Assembly (NCBI GenBank): GCA_024695865.1
Contig: JAILHI010000044.1
Span: 1 to 37,570, forward strand
Direction: 5' to 3'
DNA from: Candidatus Gastranaerophilales bacterium
Lineage (GTDB): Bacteria > Cyanobacteriota > Vampirovibrionia > Gastranaerophilales > Gastranaerophilaceae
Length of the DNA: 37,570 nt
The notes below the pieces were generated by a model. That model was not told where the DNA came from, did not search any database, and saw only the letters and a program-made list of their open reading frames with translations. Both the position numbers and the translations under genes were made by a program. Numbering within the stretch: position 1 is the first letter of the stretch; each line of letters starts with the position of its first letter. Of the stretch, positions 24,958 to 32,770 are shown one piece after another.

Positions 24958-25302
24958 TTATGATCCTACGTTAATTACTGTTTTTATTGCCGTTAATGCG
25001 GCTGTTACTCTTTTTGCTGCAGTTTTGTATATGATTGCGTTTTTGTGCATTTCGGAAAGTTCATATACAGAATCTACTTTGCCCTGATTTTCCATAATAA
25101 CGCCTGACGGGCCGAGTTTTTCGGATAATTTTGTTTCGAGCGGGCTGTTCATACTTCCGAGATACTGCGAAAAATCAACATCTTTTCTTATGTACCCCGG
25201 TGTATCGATGTTTGAAATGTTGCCCGCCAAGGCTCTTTGTCTGTGGGCTGCCAAATCTAACATCAGATTACATTTATCAAGTGAATTGCTCGGTGTAAAC
25301 AT
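24958..25302 (-). CDS. flgB: Flagellar proximal rod protein FlgB
   Basis: 114 residues. AAHRQRALAGNISNIDTPGYIRKDVDFSQYL is the FlgB N-terminal signature. The C-terminal YELSEMHKNAIIYKTAAKRVTAALTAIKTVINVG gives the paired helix. FlgB and FlgC form the proximal rod above FliE. A short gap of 17 bases separates it from the upstream FlgF/FlgG-type gene. Confidence 0.94.
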   Translation of the reverse strand: MFTPSNSLDKCNLMLDLAAHRQRALAGNISNIDTPGYIRKDVDFSQYLGSMNSPLETKLSEKLGPSGVIMENQGKVDSVYELSEMHKNAIIYKTAAKRVTAALTAIKTVINVGS

Positions 25303-25319
25303 CTTAACCTCTTATCTTA

Positions 25320-26033
25320 TTATTGCTGAAGTCTTATTGTTTTGTCGTACATATCGTTGATTGCTTTTAAGAGTTGGAAACTTGCAATCATTGAAGCATT
25401 GAGCCTCATTACTCTGTTTGTGTCTGCTACGATATCTTCGTTGGAAGTTTCGAGTTTTTGGTGGTGTATTCTGTCGTGGTTCATCAGTAATACAGGTTCG
25501 CCCGATTCTGCTGTCGGCAGATACTTGTTTCCGTCAACGGATTTTAAACCGTTGGGATTTTGGAAATTTACGAGAGGAATTGTTCCGACTTTATAAGGCT
25601 TATCGCCGAATTTATCCGTAACCATAACATCGCCGTTTTCTTTTATCCAGAAATTGTTATAGTTTATCGGCAATTTAATGCCGTCGCCGATGAGGTAGCC
25701 GTCCAGTGTAACAAGATAGCCTTCGCTGTTTTGTTTCATTGTACCGTCACGGGTATATTTAACATCTCCGTTTGGAGAAGTAACGGGAACGTAGCCCTGT
25801 CCGTTTATACCTATGTTGAATTTGTCATCGGTAATCAAAAGTTTTGCGGGGCGGTGGTCTGTAACGGTTACACCGTCAAGATATCCGTCCTCTGTTAAAA
25901 TTTGTTCAAATTTTACGGCTTTGTAGCCTGTCGTATTTTGGTTTGCCAAATTGTTGGTTATGTAACCCAATTTTTCAAACTGAACATTTGCGTTAATGAT
26001 ATTTTTTCTGATTAAACCCTGAAATGTTGTCAT
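25320..26033 (-). CDS. Flagellar rod/hook-basal body protein, FlgF/FlgG type
   Basis: 237 residues. QFEKLGYITNNLANQNTTGYKAVKFEQIL is the axial-protein N-terminal motif; FNIGINGQGYVPVTSPNGDVKYTRDGTMKQNSEGYLVTLDGYLIG is the D1 core; the C-terminus ends RLNASMIASFQLLKAINDMYDKTIRL. It is somewhat shorter than typical FlgG (about 260). FlgF and FlgG cannot be separated by eye, so no symbol is given. Part of the rod gene set at the head of the operon. Confidence 0.9.
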   Translation of the reverse strand: MTTFQGLIRKNIINANVQFEKLGYITNNLANQNTTGYKAVKFEQILTEDGYLDGVTVTDHRPAKLLITDDKFNIGINGQGYVPVTSPNGDVKYTRDGTMKQNSEGYLVTLDGYLIGDGIKLPINYNNFWIKENGDVMVTDKFGDKPYKVGTIPLVNFQNPNGLKSVDGNKYLPTAESGEPVLLMNHDRIHHQKLETSNEDIVADTNRVMRLNASMIASFQLLKAINDMYDKTIRLQQ

Positions 26034-26041
26034 TTAAACCT

Positions 26042-26737
26042 CTACATCTGACTTAATCTTTGTACTGCCGTTGATACAAGATTTGAACATTGCTGAAACA
26101 TCATTCTGTTTGCATCAAAAGTTTTTCTTATGGGGTAAGCCATCATTGCTTCCTGACTCAAAACAACGTTTGAATCTTCCGTATAACCCTGTCTTATTCC
26201 GGGGTCGAGAACTGCTGCACCGTTTGTGCTTACAACGGAAATCGCTGCAACGGGGATAATTTTGTTGTTGGGTCTGTCAACAACTTTGATGTTTCCTGCC
26301 AAATCGATAACGATATCATCGGGAGTGTCGGGAATGACGGGTAAAATAATCGGTGTTCCGTCATTTGCCATAACTTTTTCGTTTTCGAGAGTTAAAAGAT
26401 TTCCGTCTTTGTCGTAATGAAATCTTCCGTCCCTTGTGAGTCTTAGACCTTCTCTACCCAAGACCTGAAAATAGCCCTTGCTCGAAAGTGCCAAATCTAA
26501 AGGGTTTTGTGATTTTGAAATTCTGCCGGGCTGGTCGTCCACAGAGGTTGAAAGCCCGTGAACACCTACATATTCGGAAAAAGAAGAAACAACAGGGTCT
26601 TTCCTTTGATAGCCAACCTTGTCAAAGCCGTTTAAGTTTTCGGAATGAATGCCCATAATTTCCATCTGGAGATGCATTGCACGCAAAGTGCTTCTCATTC
26701 CCGGCTCAAAATAGTTTATTCCTCCCTGTAATTTCAT
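26042..26737 (-). CDS. Flagellar rod/hook-basal body protein, FlgF/FlgG type, first gene of operon
   Basis: 231 residues from the ATG at 26737, which has AGGGG upstream at a suitable distance; a longer frame extends to 26830 without a ribosome site. MRSTLRAMHLQMEIMGIHSENLNGFDKVGYQRKDPVV is the axial start (the usual 'NNlAN..T.GyK' is diverged to SENLNGFDKVGYQR). LDLALSSKGYFQVLGREGLRLTRDGRFHYDKDGNLLT is the core. The C-terminus (FDANRMMFQQCSNLVSTAVQRLSQM) is less typical. A sigma-70 type promoter precedes it. Confidence 0.88.
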   Translation of the reverse strand: MKLQGGINYFEPGMRSTLRAMHLQMEIMGIHSENLNGFDKVGYQRKDPVVSSFSEYVGVHGLSTSVDDQPGRISKSQNPLDLALSSKGYFQVLGREGLRLTRDGRFHYDKDGNLLTLENEKVMANDGTPIILPVIPDTPDDIVIDLAGNIKVVDRPNNKIIPVAAISVVSTNGAAVLDPGIRQGYTEDSNVVLSQEAMMAYPIRKTFDANRMMFQQCSNLVSTAVQRLSQM

Positions 26738-26760
26738 AGATTTTACCCCTTGTGATTCAC

Positions 26761-26788
26761 TATTTAATGATAACTTATGAAAAGTCAA
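26761..26788 (-). promoter_or_regulatory. Promoter of the flagellar rod/export operon
   Basis: On the minus strand TTGACT (26788-26783) and TAAATA (26766-26761) are 16 bases apart, about 25 bases before the first start codon. It looks like a housekeeping promoter; I see neither a sigma-54 nor a sigma-28 element here. Confidence 0.5.
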
Positions 26789-26852
26789 AAATAAATGAAA
26801 ACTGCTAAAAATCAACTGTTTAGTGGACATATCAGCCCATTTTGAAAAGCGG

Positions 26853-26861
26853 TGTTATAAT
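26853..26861 (+). promoter_or_regulatory. Extended -10 promoter giving a probable leaderless mRNA
   Basis: TGTTATAAT (TATAAT at 26856-26861 with TG one base upstream) ends six bases before the ATG at 26868. The expected transcription start falls on or next to the start codon. No -35 is evident at the right distance and no Shine-Dalgarno is present. Confidence 0.6.
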
Positions 26862-26867
26862 ATAGCA

Positions 26868-27737
26868 ATGAAACATTTATTTTTAAAAATTTTATTTGTT
26901 TTTATAATTTTATTTAACATCTCGCCAAAGGCTGATGCTATCAAAATCGGATTGCAGATTGATGTTTCAGAAATGACGGCGGGCGTTTCGGTTAAAGGTG
27001 TCGTAACTGATAAATTGACGGGAAATCCCATTTGTTCGCTTGATGCCATGCAATCGTACAGATTAAAAGCAACAAAAGACGGTATTGATATATTTATTGA
27101 CGGAAAAAAATACAATCTCGGCTCGAGGTTTGTAACAATATCCCCGATAGACAGCGGTTTTGTTTCAACAAAAGGCAGATGGTACAGGGGCAGTCTTTTG
27201 GTTGTAAACAGATTCGGCAAACTTACCGTGATTAACGATGTTAAATTAGAGGATTATCTTTTGGGTGTCGTTCCCTGCGAAATGCCGTCGGGCTGGAATG
27301 AGGAAGCCTTAAAGGCTCAGGCTATTGCGGCAAGAAGTTATGCTGTTGCAAATATCGGCAAAAATGCATCAAAAGGCTTTGATTTGAAGGATACGACAGA
27401 CGATCAGGTGTATGGCGGTGCATCGAGCGAAACAAACAAAACAAACCAGATTGTTGCGCAGACCTTCGGTATTGTGATTACTCAGGATAAACAGGTTGTA
27501 ACTGCGTTTTATTCCGCAAGTGCGGGCGGCAAAACGGGTGTTACGGGCAAAGATTTGCCTTATTTACATTCCGTACCCTCTTACGATGATAACGTCAAGA
27601 AAATGGGTCATGGGCTCGGCATGAGCCAGCATGGCGCAAATAATCTCGCAAAACAGGGCTATAACGCCTATCAGATTTTGGCTTATTATTACCATAATAT
27701 TAAGTTTGGTAAACTCAGTGAAAAATGGAATATGTAG
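26868..27737 (+). CDS. SpoIID/LytB domain protein (amidase-enhancer / glycan hydrolase type)
   Basis: 289 residues. A signal peptide covers about 1-24 (KHLFLKILFVFIILFNISPKADA). The SpoIID core has LEDYLLGVVPCEMPSGWNEEALKAQAIAARSYA, whose Glu matches the catalytic region of SpoIID, then TAFYSASAGGKTG and the closing GHGLGMSQHGANNLAKQGYNAYQILAYYY. SpoIID in sporulating firmicutes is a lytic transglycosylase; homologues occur in many non-sporulating bacteria with roles in wall remodelling. Exported, probably periplasmic. The start ATG is set by the signal peptide and lies at the predicted transcription start. Confidence 0.9.
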   Translation: MKHLFLKILFVFIILFNISPKADAIKIGLQIDVSEMTAGVSVKGVVTDKLTGNPICSLDAMQSYRLKATKDGIDIFIDGKKYNLGSRFVTISPIDSGFVSTKGRWYRGSLLVVNRFGKLTVINDVKLEDYLLGVVPCEMPSGWNEEALKAQAIAARSYAVANIGKNASKGFDLKDTTDDQVYGGASSETNKTNQIVAQTFGIVITQDKQVVTAFYSASAGGKTGVTGKDLPYLHSVPSYDDNVKKMGHGLGMSQHGANNLAKQGYNAYQILAYYYHNIKFGKLSEKWNM

Positions 27738-27763
27738 TCAAAACGCTTGTGCTTATTGATTTT

Positions 27764-27815
27764 TGTCATGTTGGGCAAAATTGGGCTTAAAAAATTTTGC
27801 AATAATTGCATGACA
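27764..27815. promoter_or_regulatory. Long inverted repeat overlapping the HU promoter region
   Basis: TGTCATG (27764-27770) matches CATGACA (27809-27815), and inside them GCAAAATT (27775-27782) matches AATTTTGC (27793-27800). This cruciform-like repeat lies between the SpoIID-type gene and hup. It has no U-tract, and its right arm falls between candidate -35 TTGCAA (27797-27802) and -10 TAAAAT (27819-27824), so it could be an operator or a processing/termination structure for the upstream mRNA. Confidence 0.5.
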
Positions 27816-27851
27816 TAGTAAAATAACTTTGTAAGAAAAAAGGAGTACAAC

Positions 27852-28127
27852 ATGAACAAAACCGATTTAGTAAAAGAAGTATCAAAAAAAGTTAAAACAT
27901 CACAAAGAGTTGCACAAAATATTATCGATGCTTTAGCTGAAACTGTTGAAAAAACAGTTGCAAAAGGAAATAAAGTTACATTAGTAGGTTTTGGAACATT
28001 TGAAGCAAGAAAAAGAGCTTCAAGAACCGGTCGTAACCCTCAAACAGGCGCAGCAATCAAAATTGCAGCAAAGGTTTCTCCGGTATTTGTTCCCGGTAAA
28101 AAATTCAAAGAAGAAGTTAACAAATAG
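27852..28127 (+). CDS. hup: HU family DNA-binding protein
   Basis: 91 residues. NKTDLVKEVSKKVKTSQRVAQNIIDALAETVEKTVAKGNKVTLVGFGTFEARKRASRTGRNPQTGAAIKI is a standard HU/IHF core, with the DNA-embracing arms around GRNPQTG and the intercalating Pro. It probably acts as a homodimeric nucleoid protein. AAAGGAG is ideally placed before the ATG. A strong terminator follows. Confidence 0.97.
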   Translation: MNKTDLVKEVSKKVKTSQRVAQNIIDALAETVEKTVAKGNKVTLVGFGTFEARKRASRTGRNPQTGAAIKIAAKVSPVFVPGKKFKEEVNK

Positions 28128-28132
28128 GTTTC

Positions 28133-28163
28133 AAAAAGCCCTCTGAAAAGAGGGCTTTTTTTT
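28133..28163 (+). terminator. Intrinsic terminator after hup
   Basis: AAAAAGCCCTCT (28133-28144) pairs perfectly with AGAGGGCTTTTT (28149-28160) around a GAAA tetraloop, followed by further T. Confidence 0.95.
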
Positions 28164-28259
28164 GTGTGTTTATAAGAAGTCAAAAGAATATAACAAGGAT
28201 AATCCTTATAACGTTTTGTAAATTTTTCGTAACATAAATCATTTTTTGCCCAAAAAGTT

Positions 28260-28286
28260 TAAAGTATTTTTCAAGTCTGCCGATAA
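28260..28286 (+). promoter_or_regulatory. Perfect sigma-28 (FliA) promoter
   Basis: TAAA (28260-28263), a 15-base spacer, then GCCGATAA (28279-28286) equals the FliA consensus TAAA-N15-GCCGATAA at every defined position. Transcription would start about 28293, 30 bases before the next start codon. FliA promoters drive late flagellar genes; this one lies 1.5 kb from the flagellar operon head. Confidence 0.85.
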
Positions 28287-28324
28287 CATATATGAGAGAT
28301 TTTATGTGAAGGGTTATAGAGTAA

Positions 28325-28963
28325 ATGAGTATATCAATTAATTCGACACAGGCACTTATTGCTGCAAGAACGGCAAATTCGACGAAGGCTCCTGCCGAAA
28401 AAACGCAGGTTTCGGAGCAACCGCAGCATAAGGAGGCTTATTCAAGTACATATTCGGCGGCAGCACGTTCGATGGCAATGGCGGGGATAAATTTTGCACC
28501 TGCCGCATCAGCACCGAAACCGCAGGCCGTTAACTATACCGAAGGTATTAATTGTACTGTTACGGAAGAAACAACGGGTGATGTTACAAATACCTGGTGG
28601 AAAGAAGAAATGGGTTATGAAAATCCTCCGTATCTTCCGAAATCCAAGGTTCAGCATATAGAACTTAACGAAGATACAAAGTTCTGTCGTGTTTATGATG
28701 GTGAAAATTCGGGCATGTACGGGGGCTGGGTTATAAAGCACTCAGATATTGAAGGCTTGACCCCCGAAGAAATTCAGGATAAATTCGCACTTCCGCAAAA
28801 GCCGATAAAAATTTGCGATGTTACAATTCCCGCAGGCACTAAGATGAGGACGGGATTATGCAACCCCTTGGAAGGCTGGGGCAAAGGCGGAGGAGTACAG
28901 TTTGACCTTATGGGACAAAGGGTCGGACAGTTTGACAACGAGCGAATGCTGCCGACAGGATGA
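28325..28963 (+). CDS. Toxin-like protein with TNT/polymorphic-toxin type C-terminal domain
   Basis: 212 residues. Residues 1-70 are Ser/Ala/Thr-rich and likely disordered, with no Sec signal; 90-212 form a compact domain. R122-x-Y124 in CRVYDGENSG, GGW (133-135), LTPEEIQDKFALP (145-157), IPAGTKMRTG and GGGVQFDLMGQ with Q192 follow the layout of TNT-type NAD-glycohydrolase and related polymorphic-toxin C-terminal domains (Arg, then LP, then PAGT, then GGG-x-Q-[YF]). The family match is by pattern memory; enzymatic activity is inference. The perfect sigma-28 promoter suggests late flagellar expression, possibly as a flagellar-exported protein. AAGGG lies upstream of the ATG. Confidence 0.55.
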   Translation: MSISINSTQALIAARTANSTKAPAEKTQVSEQPQHKEAYSSTYSAAARSMAMAGINFAPAASAPKPQAVNYTEGINCTVTEETTGDVTNTWWKEEMGYENPPYLPKSKVQHIELNEDTKFCRVYDGENSGMYGGWVIKHSDIEGLTPEEIQDKFALPQKPIKICDVTIPAGTKMRTGLCNPLEGWGKGGGVQFDLMGQRVGQFDNERMLPTG

Positions 28964-28973
28964 TAAAAGTTTG

Positions 28974-29003
28974 AACCGAGTATTTATACTCGGTTTACTT
29001 TTT
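28974..29003 (+). terminator. Terminator after the toxin-like gene
   Basis: AACCGAGTA (28974-28982) pairs perfectly with TACTCGGTT (28987-28995), loop TTTA, followed by TACTTTTT. It separates the toxin-like gene from the following gene, which has its own promoter. Confidence 0.75.
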
Positions 29004-29021
29004 GGAAAAATTTTGTATAAT
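28994..29021 (+). promoter_or_regulatory. Promoter of the gene at 29052
   Basis: TTTACT (28994-28999), 16-base spacer, TATAAT (29016-29021). The -35 box overlaps the 3' arm of the preceding terminator. The same box pair (TTTACT-16-TATAAT) recurs before the gene at 37222. Confidence 0.55.
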
Positions 29022-29051
29022 TAAAGGTGTTGCAATAATTTCAGAGGTTTT

Positions 29052-29396
29052 ATGGATATTCAGATAAACGGTAATGTTTTGGTTTTAAACGGTAAAAATA
29101 TAAAATTCAGCCACAAGATAAGACAGTTCAAAACGATTGGTGATGATGTGGTTGTTTTGCTTGAAATACCAAATAATGACGATACTTTGGATAATATTTA
29201 CTGTTACGGCTCATACGGCATTATCAAATGGCAGGTTCAGCCCATAAAAGAGGCTTTTCCCGATTTAAAACAGGTTTTTCCGTTCGAGCAGATGAGTGTA
29301 ATTGACGGACAGATATCGGCTTCTGATTTTTACGGCAGAAGATTTATGATTGACGCTTCAAACGGCAAAATTACCAAAAAAGATATTGTTAAATAG
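29052..29396 (+). CDS. Small protein of unknown function, candidate partner/immunity of the toxin-like protein
   Basis: 114 residues, soluble, no signal. Beta-rich with short repeated turns: NGNVLVLNGKNIKF, DNIYCYGSYGIIKWQV and SASDFYGRRFMIDASNGKITK look like successive beta-meander units of the kind 'YxYDxxGxxxWxI ... DxxGxRYxIDxxTGKI' seen in small cytosolic proteins often found near contact-dependent toxins. It follows the toxin-like gene on the same strand after 88 bases with a separate vegetative promoter, a layout compatible with constitutive immunity. Function is unproven. Confidence 0.5.
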   Translation: MDIQINGNVLVLNGKNIKFSHKIRQFKTIGDDVVVLLEIPNNDDTLDNIYCYGSYGIIKWQVQPIKEAFPDLKQVFPFEQMSVIDGQISASDFYGRRFMIDASNGKITKKDIVK

Positions 29397-29412
29397 CCTG
29401 TTGTGTTTTTTC

Positions 29413-30048
29413 CTAATCCTGCAGGTAATAATTAAATTCTTTTTCGTCTTTAATATTCGTAACGGGGCCATGTCCGGGGTAAACAAACGTATCGTCGGGC
29501 AGGGTGGCTATTTTTGTTTTTAACGAGTGAATTAACTCTTTATAACTGCCACCTTCTAAATCGCATCTGCCTATTTCTCTGCGGAAAAGGCTGTCGCCGC
29601 TGAACAAAAGGTTGTTAATCTTAAAACAAAGTCCGCCCTGCGTGTGTCCGGGGGTTTCAATTACCTCGATTTTGTTATTGCCAATCGACAAATGTTTGGT
29701 GTTTTCGTCAATAAATTCAGCCACTTTGACAGATGCGTAATTCCCTGACATTCCGAACTGTTTGAGCATTTCGTTGATTTTGTCTGTCATATTTTCATCT
29801 TTTTTGCTCAAATAAACGGGAATATCGGGGTTATCCATCTGCATATCGGGTATTCCCATAATATGATCAAAATGACCGTGGGTGCATAAAACAAACTTCA
29901 ATTCGGCGCAATGCGCATCAATATATTCTTTAATCTTGTCATATCCGCCGCCGAGGTCGATTATAACCGCTTCATTGCTTTCATCGTCAATCAATACCCA
30001 CGTGTTTGTTTGTATTGGGTTTTCTATAAACAACTGAATTTTTATCAT
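29413..30048 (-). CDS. MBL-fold metallohydrolase (glyoxalase II-like)
   Basis: 211 residues. H57-x-H59-x-D61-H62 (THGHFDHIMG), then TPGHTQGG, FSGDSLF and YPGHGPVT give the complete binuclear metal site. The short form without the long glyoxalase II C-terminal helices resembles the YcbL-type. It probably hydrolyses a thioester or similar substrate in the cytosol; the exact substrate cannot be read. It starts nine bases after rel with AAAGGTG overlapping the rel end, so the two are likely one operon. Confidence 0.9.
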   Translation of the reverse strand: MIKIQLFIENPIQTNTWVLIDDESNEAVIIDLGGGYDKIKEYIDAHCAELKFVLCTHGHFDHIMGIPDMQMDNPDIPVYLSKKDENMTDKINEMLKQFGMSGNYASVKVAEFIDENTKHLSIGNNKIEVIETPGHTQGGLCFKINNLLFSGDSLFRREIGRCDLEGGSYKELIHSLKTKIATLPDDTFVYPGHGPVTNIKDEKEFNYYLQD

Positions 30049-30057
30049 TTTACACCT

Positions 30058-32268
30058 TTATTTGTGGTTTTTTGCTTTTTTCTTTTGTGATGAGGGTACG
30101 TACAATCTGGTATTTGAGTTCAGAGGAACTCTTTTGACCGACTGAACGGATTCCATTGCTCTTAATTGGTTCATCACGTAATTTAGTTTTTCTATTGAAC
30201 TGACTTCAAGCCCTAATTCAATAATACCGAGTTTTTTGGTTGAATTTGATTTTACGTTTGCATAATTGATATTGGTATCGCAATCCGTAATTTTTGCCAA
30301 AATGTCTTTAAGCATACCGATTTTATCGTCAACGTCAATTCTTATCGCTGAAATATAAGTCTTTTTGGATAATTTTTCAATATCGGGGTTCCACGATATT
30401 TCCAAAAGTCTTTCGGGCTGAACTGTTTCCAAAGATTTACAATCCTGTCTGTGTACGGAAATACCTTTTCCTCTTGTTACTACACCGACGATTGCTTCTC
30501 CGGGCAAAGGCAGACAGCATTTTGCAAGTTGATACATCAGTCCTTCAAGACCGATGATTTCCTGTTTGCTGGATTGAGGTTTTTTGTGTGACATGAATTT
30601 TGAAACATCGTCGCCCTGCGCCTCGTGTTTCAGTTTATTCATAACCTTAATTGCCGAAATTTCGCCGTTTCCGAGCAGTGCAAGCAAGTCATCAACAGAC
30701 GTTAAATTCATTGTTCTTGCAATGTTCAGCAATTCGCCGCTCTTTATACATTCGTCAAAAACGGTTTTTGTAAGTTCGGCTTCCATAAGGCTTTTGCCGA
30801 TAGAGATGTATTCATCACGTTTATGCTTTTTAAACCATTGTCTTATTTTGGTTTGAGCCTGTTTTGTCGTTGCAATGTTAAGCCAGTGCAGTTTCGGTTC
30901 CGATTTTTTTGATGTCAAAATTTCAACGATATCACCGTTTTTGAGTTTTGTATCAAGTTGGGCAATACGACCGTTAATCAAAACACCCGTTGTCTTGCAT
31001 CCGACGTCGGTATGAATTTTAAACGCAAAGTCGATAGGCGTTGCACCCAAAGGCAAATCTATTACATCGCCCGTCGGGGTGAAGGCAAAAACCTGATTTG
31101 TGAACAAGTCCATTTTGACTTTTTCGACAAAATCGTCCGCCCCTGCGCTTTCCTGTTCAAGTTCGAGCATTCTGCGCATCCATGCAAATTGCAAATCCGT
31201 TTTTGAATCCGCCTTAACCGAGCCCGATTCTTTATAGCGCCAGTGTGCCGCAACACCGTATTCTGCAATGTGGTGCATCTCTTTTGTTCTTATCTGAACT
31301 TCCAGAGGCTTTTGACGGGGGCCTAAAACCGAAGTGTGCAAAGATTTGTAGCCGTTGCTTTTCGGCATTGCGATATAATCCTTAAATCGTCCCGGAATCG
31401 GCTTAAAGTGGGAGTGGATAACACCCAAAACCTCATAACATTCACGTTCTGTATTTACGATAATTCTTACGGCGGTAACATCATAAAGGTCGTGAAAGGC
31501 GATATTAAGACGCTTCATTTTTTTATAAATACTGTAATAGTGCTTTGCTCTGCCCGTAATTTCAGCCTCAATTTTATTCTGTTTGAGGTTGATTGAAATT
31601 GTCTGCATCAACATTCTGACGGTTTGTTCACGTTCTGTTTTCTTTTGGGCTACAAGTTGTGCAATTTCAAAATATTTGTCGGGGTGAAGATATCTCAAAG
31701 ACAAATCTTCAAGTTCCGATTTAATTTTTCCGATACCGAGTCTGCCTGCAAGGGGGGCAAATATATCAAGAGTTTCCTGTGCGATTCTCTGCTGTTTGTT
31801 TGCCGCCATATAATTCAGGGTTCTCATATTGTGCAGTCTGTCTGCAAGTTTTAAAAAGATGACACGAACATCTTTTGCCATTGCCACAAACATCTTACGG
31901 AAGTTTTCAGCCTGACGTTCCTCGCTTGATTTGAACTGATATTTGCCGAGTTTTGTAACGCCTTCAACGAGATTTTTTACGTCTTCGCCAAATTCCTGTT
32001 CGATTTGTTCGGGAGTTGTGTCCGTATCCTCGATAACATCGTGCAGAAAGGCCGCCATAATCGTATGTTTATCGACTCTCAAATCAGCCAAAATCAACGC
32101 AACTTCACAGGGGTGAATGATGTAGGGTTCTTCACTTACTCTGTACTGCCCCTCATGAAGTTTTTTTGCAAATAAATAAGCCTTGTTTATTTCTTCGATT
32201 TCATCGTCTGCTCTGTTTTGCTGCTTTAAAACTTCGTGTAATTTGTTTATTAATGTTTCTTCGTTCAT
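30058..32268 (-). CDS. Bifunctional (p)ppGpp synthetase/hydrolase Rel
   Basis: 736 residues. The N-terminal HD hydrolase has H52, H76-D77 and E80-D81 (YIIHPCEVA, FLHDVIEDTD). The synthetase domain (about 220-350) has RFKDYIAMPKSNGYKSLHT and EVQIRTKEMHHIAEYGVAAHWRYKE. The RFKD motif is the RxKD type of bifunctional enzymes, not the ExDD of monofunctional RelA. TGS follows near 390-455 (VFAFTPTGDVIDLPLGATPIDFAF), then a zinc-finger/helical segment with CCLPLPGEAIVG and a C-terminal ACT domain. AGGA precedes the ATG. Both activities appear intact. Confidence 0.96.
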   Translation of the reverse strand: MNEETLINKLHEVLKQQNRADDEIEEINKAYLFAKKLHEGQYRVSEEPYIIHPCEVALILADLRVDKHTIMAAFLHDVIEDTDTTPEQIEQEFGEDVKNLVEGVTKLGKYQFKSSEERQAENFRKMFVAMAKDVRVIFLKLADRLHNMRTLNYMAANKQQRIAQETLDIFAPLAGRLGIGKIKSELEDLSLRYLHPDKYFEIAQLVAQKKTEREQTVRMLMQTISINLKQNKIEAEITGRAKHYYSIYKKMKRLNIAFHDLYDVTAVRIIVNTERECYEVLGVIHSHFKPIPGRFKDYIAMPKSNGYKSLHTSVLGPRQKPLEVQIRTKEMHHIAEYGVAAHWRYKESGSVKADSKTDLQFAWMRRMLELEQESAGADDFVEKVKMDLFTNQVFAFTPTGDVIDLPLGATPIDFAFKIHTDVGCKTTGVLINGRIAQLDTKLKNGDIVEILTSKKSEPKLHWLNIATTKQAQTKIRQWFKKHKRDEYISIGKSLMEAELTKTVFDECIKSGELLNIARTMNLTSVDDLLALLGNGEISAIKVMNKLKHEAQGDDVSKFMSHKKPQSSKQEIIGLEGLMYQLAKCCLPLPGEAIVGVVTRGKGISVHRQDCKSLETVQPERLLEISWNPDIEKLSKKTYISAIRIDVDDKIGMLKDILAKITDCDTNINYANVKSNSTKKLGIIELGLEVSSIEKLNYVMNQLRAMESVQSVKRVPLNSNTRLYVPSSQKKKAKNHK

Positions 32269-32379
32269 AAGTTAATCCTGTTGTACCTATTTTAACCCTT
32301 TTGATGATTTTTTTCCACTAAAAAATAAAAATTATCAGGATTTTCTTCTATAATTATTTAAGGTAATATATTATAAGAC

Positions 32380-32396
32380 CCTGAAACAAGTTCAGG
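32380..32396. repeat. Short hairpin resembling a dispersed repeat, in the yggU leader
   Basis: CCTGAA (32380-32385) pairs with TTCAGG (32391-32396) around ACAAG. The word CCTGAAACAAGTTCAGG is a common intergenic repeat core in many genomes. It lies between a TATAAT (32349-32354) and the yggU ribosome site, so it would be in the 5' leader. Confidence 0.45.
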
Positions 32397-32429
32397 TTGG
32401 CAAAACATACAGTTTCAAAAAGGAAAAAT

Positions 32430-32750
32430 ATGTCAGAAAATAATCAAAAATTTATCACGGTATCCGAAAAAGGTGTGATTTTGGCGGTAAAACTCACCCC
32501 GAATGCATCAAAAAATGAAATAATCGGCTATTGTGACGAATATGTGAAAATTAAAGTTTCCGCCCCGCCAAATGAAAATAAGGCAAATAAAAAATTAACC
32601 GAATTTGCGGCAGACTTCTTTGATGTTGCAAAGTCTAACGTTGAACTGATTGCGGGCGACAAATCAAGACTCAAAAAATTATTAATCAAAAATGTTTCCG
32701 AAGAATTTGTTAAACAAAAAATTTTTGTTCATGATAAAATTGAAACATAA
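32430..32750 (+). CDS. DUF167/YggU family protein
   Basis: 106 residues from the ATG at 32430, with AAAAGGAAA upstream; an in-frame TTG at 32397 has no such site. The domain reads GVILAVKLTPNASKNEIIG, EYVKIKVSAPPNENKANKKLTEFAADFF and VELIAGDKSRLKKLLI, the full DUF167 pattern. Members are widespread, small and of unknown function; a proline-associated context (yggT-yggU) is common elsewhere but absent here. secG follows after 20 bases. Confidence 0.93.
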   Translation: MSENNQKFITVSEKGVILAVKLTPNASKNEIIGYCDEYVKIKVSAPPNENKANKKLTEFAADFFDVAKSNVELIAGDKSRLKKLLIKNVSEEFVKQKIFVHDKIET

Positions 32751-32770
32751 GCAACTATACGGAGAAAAAA

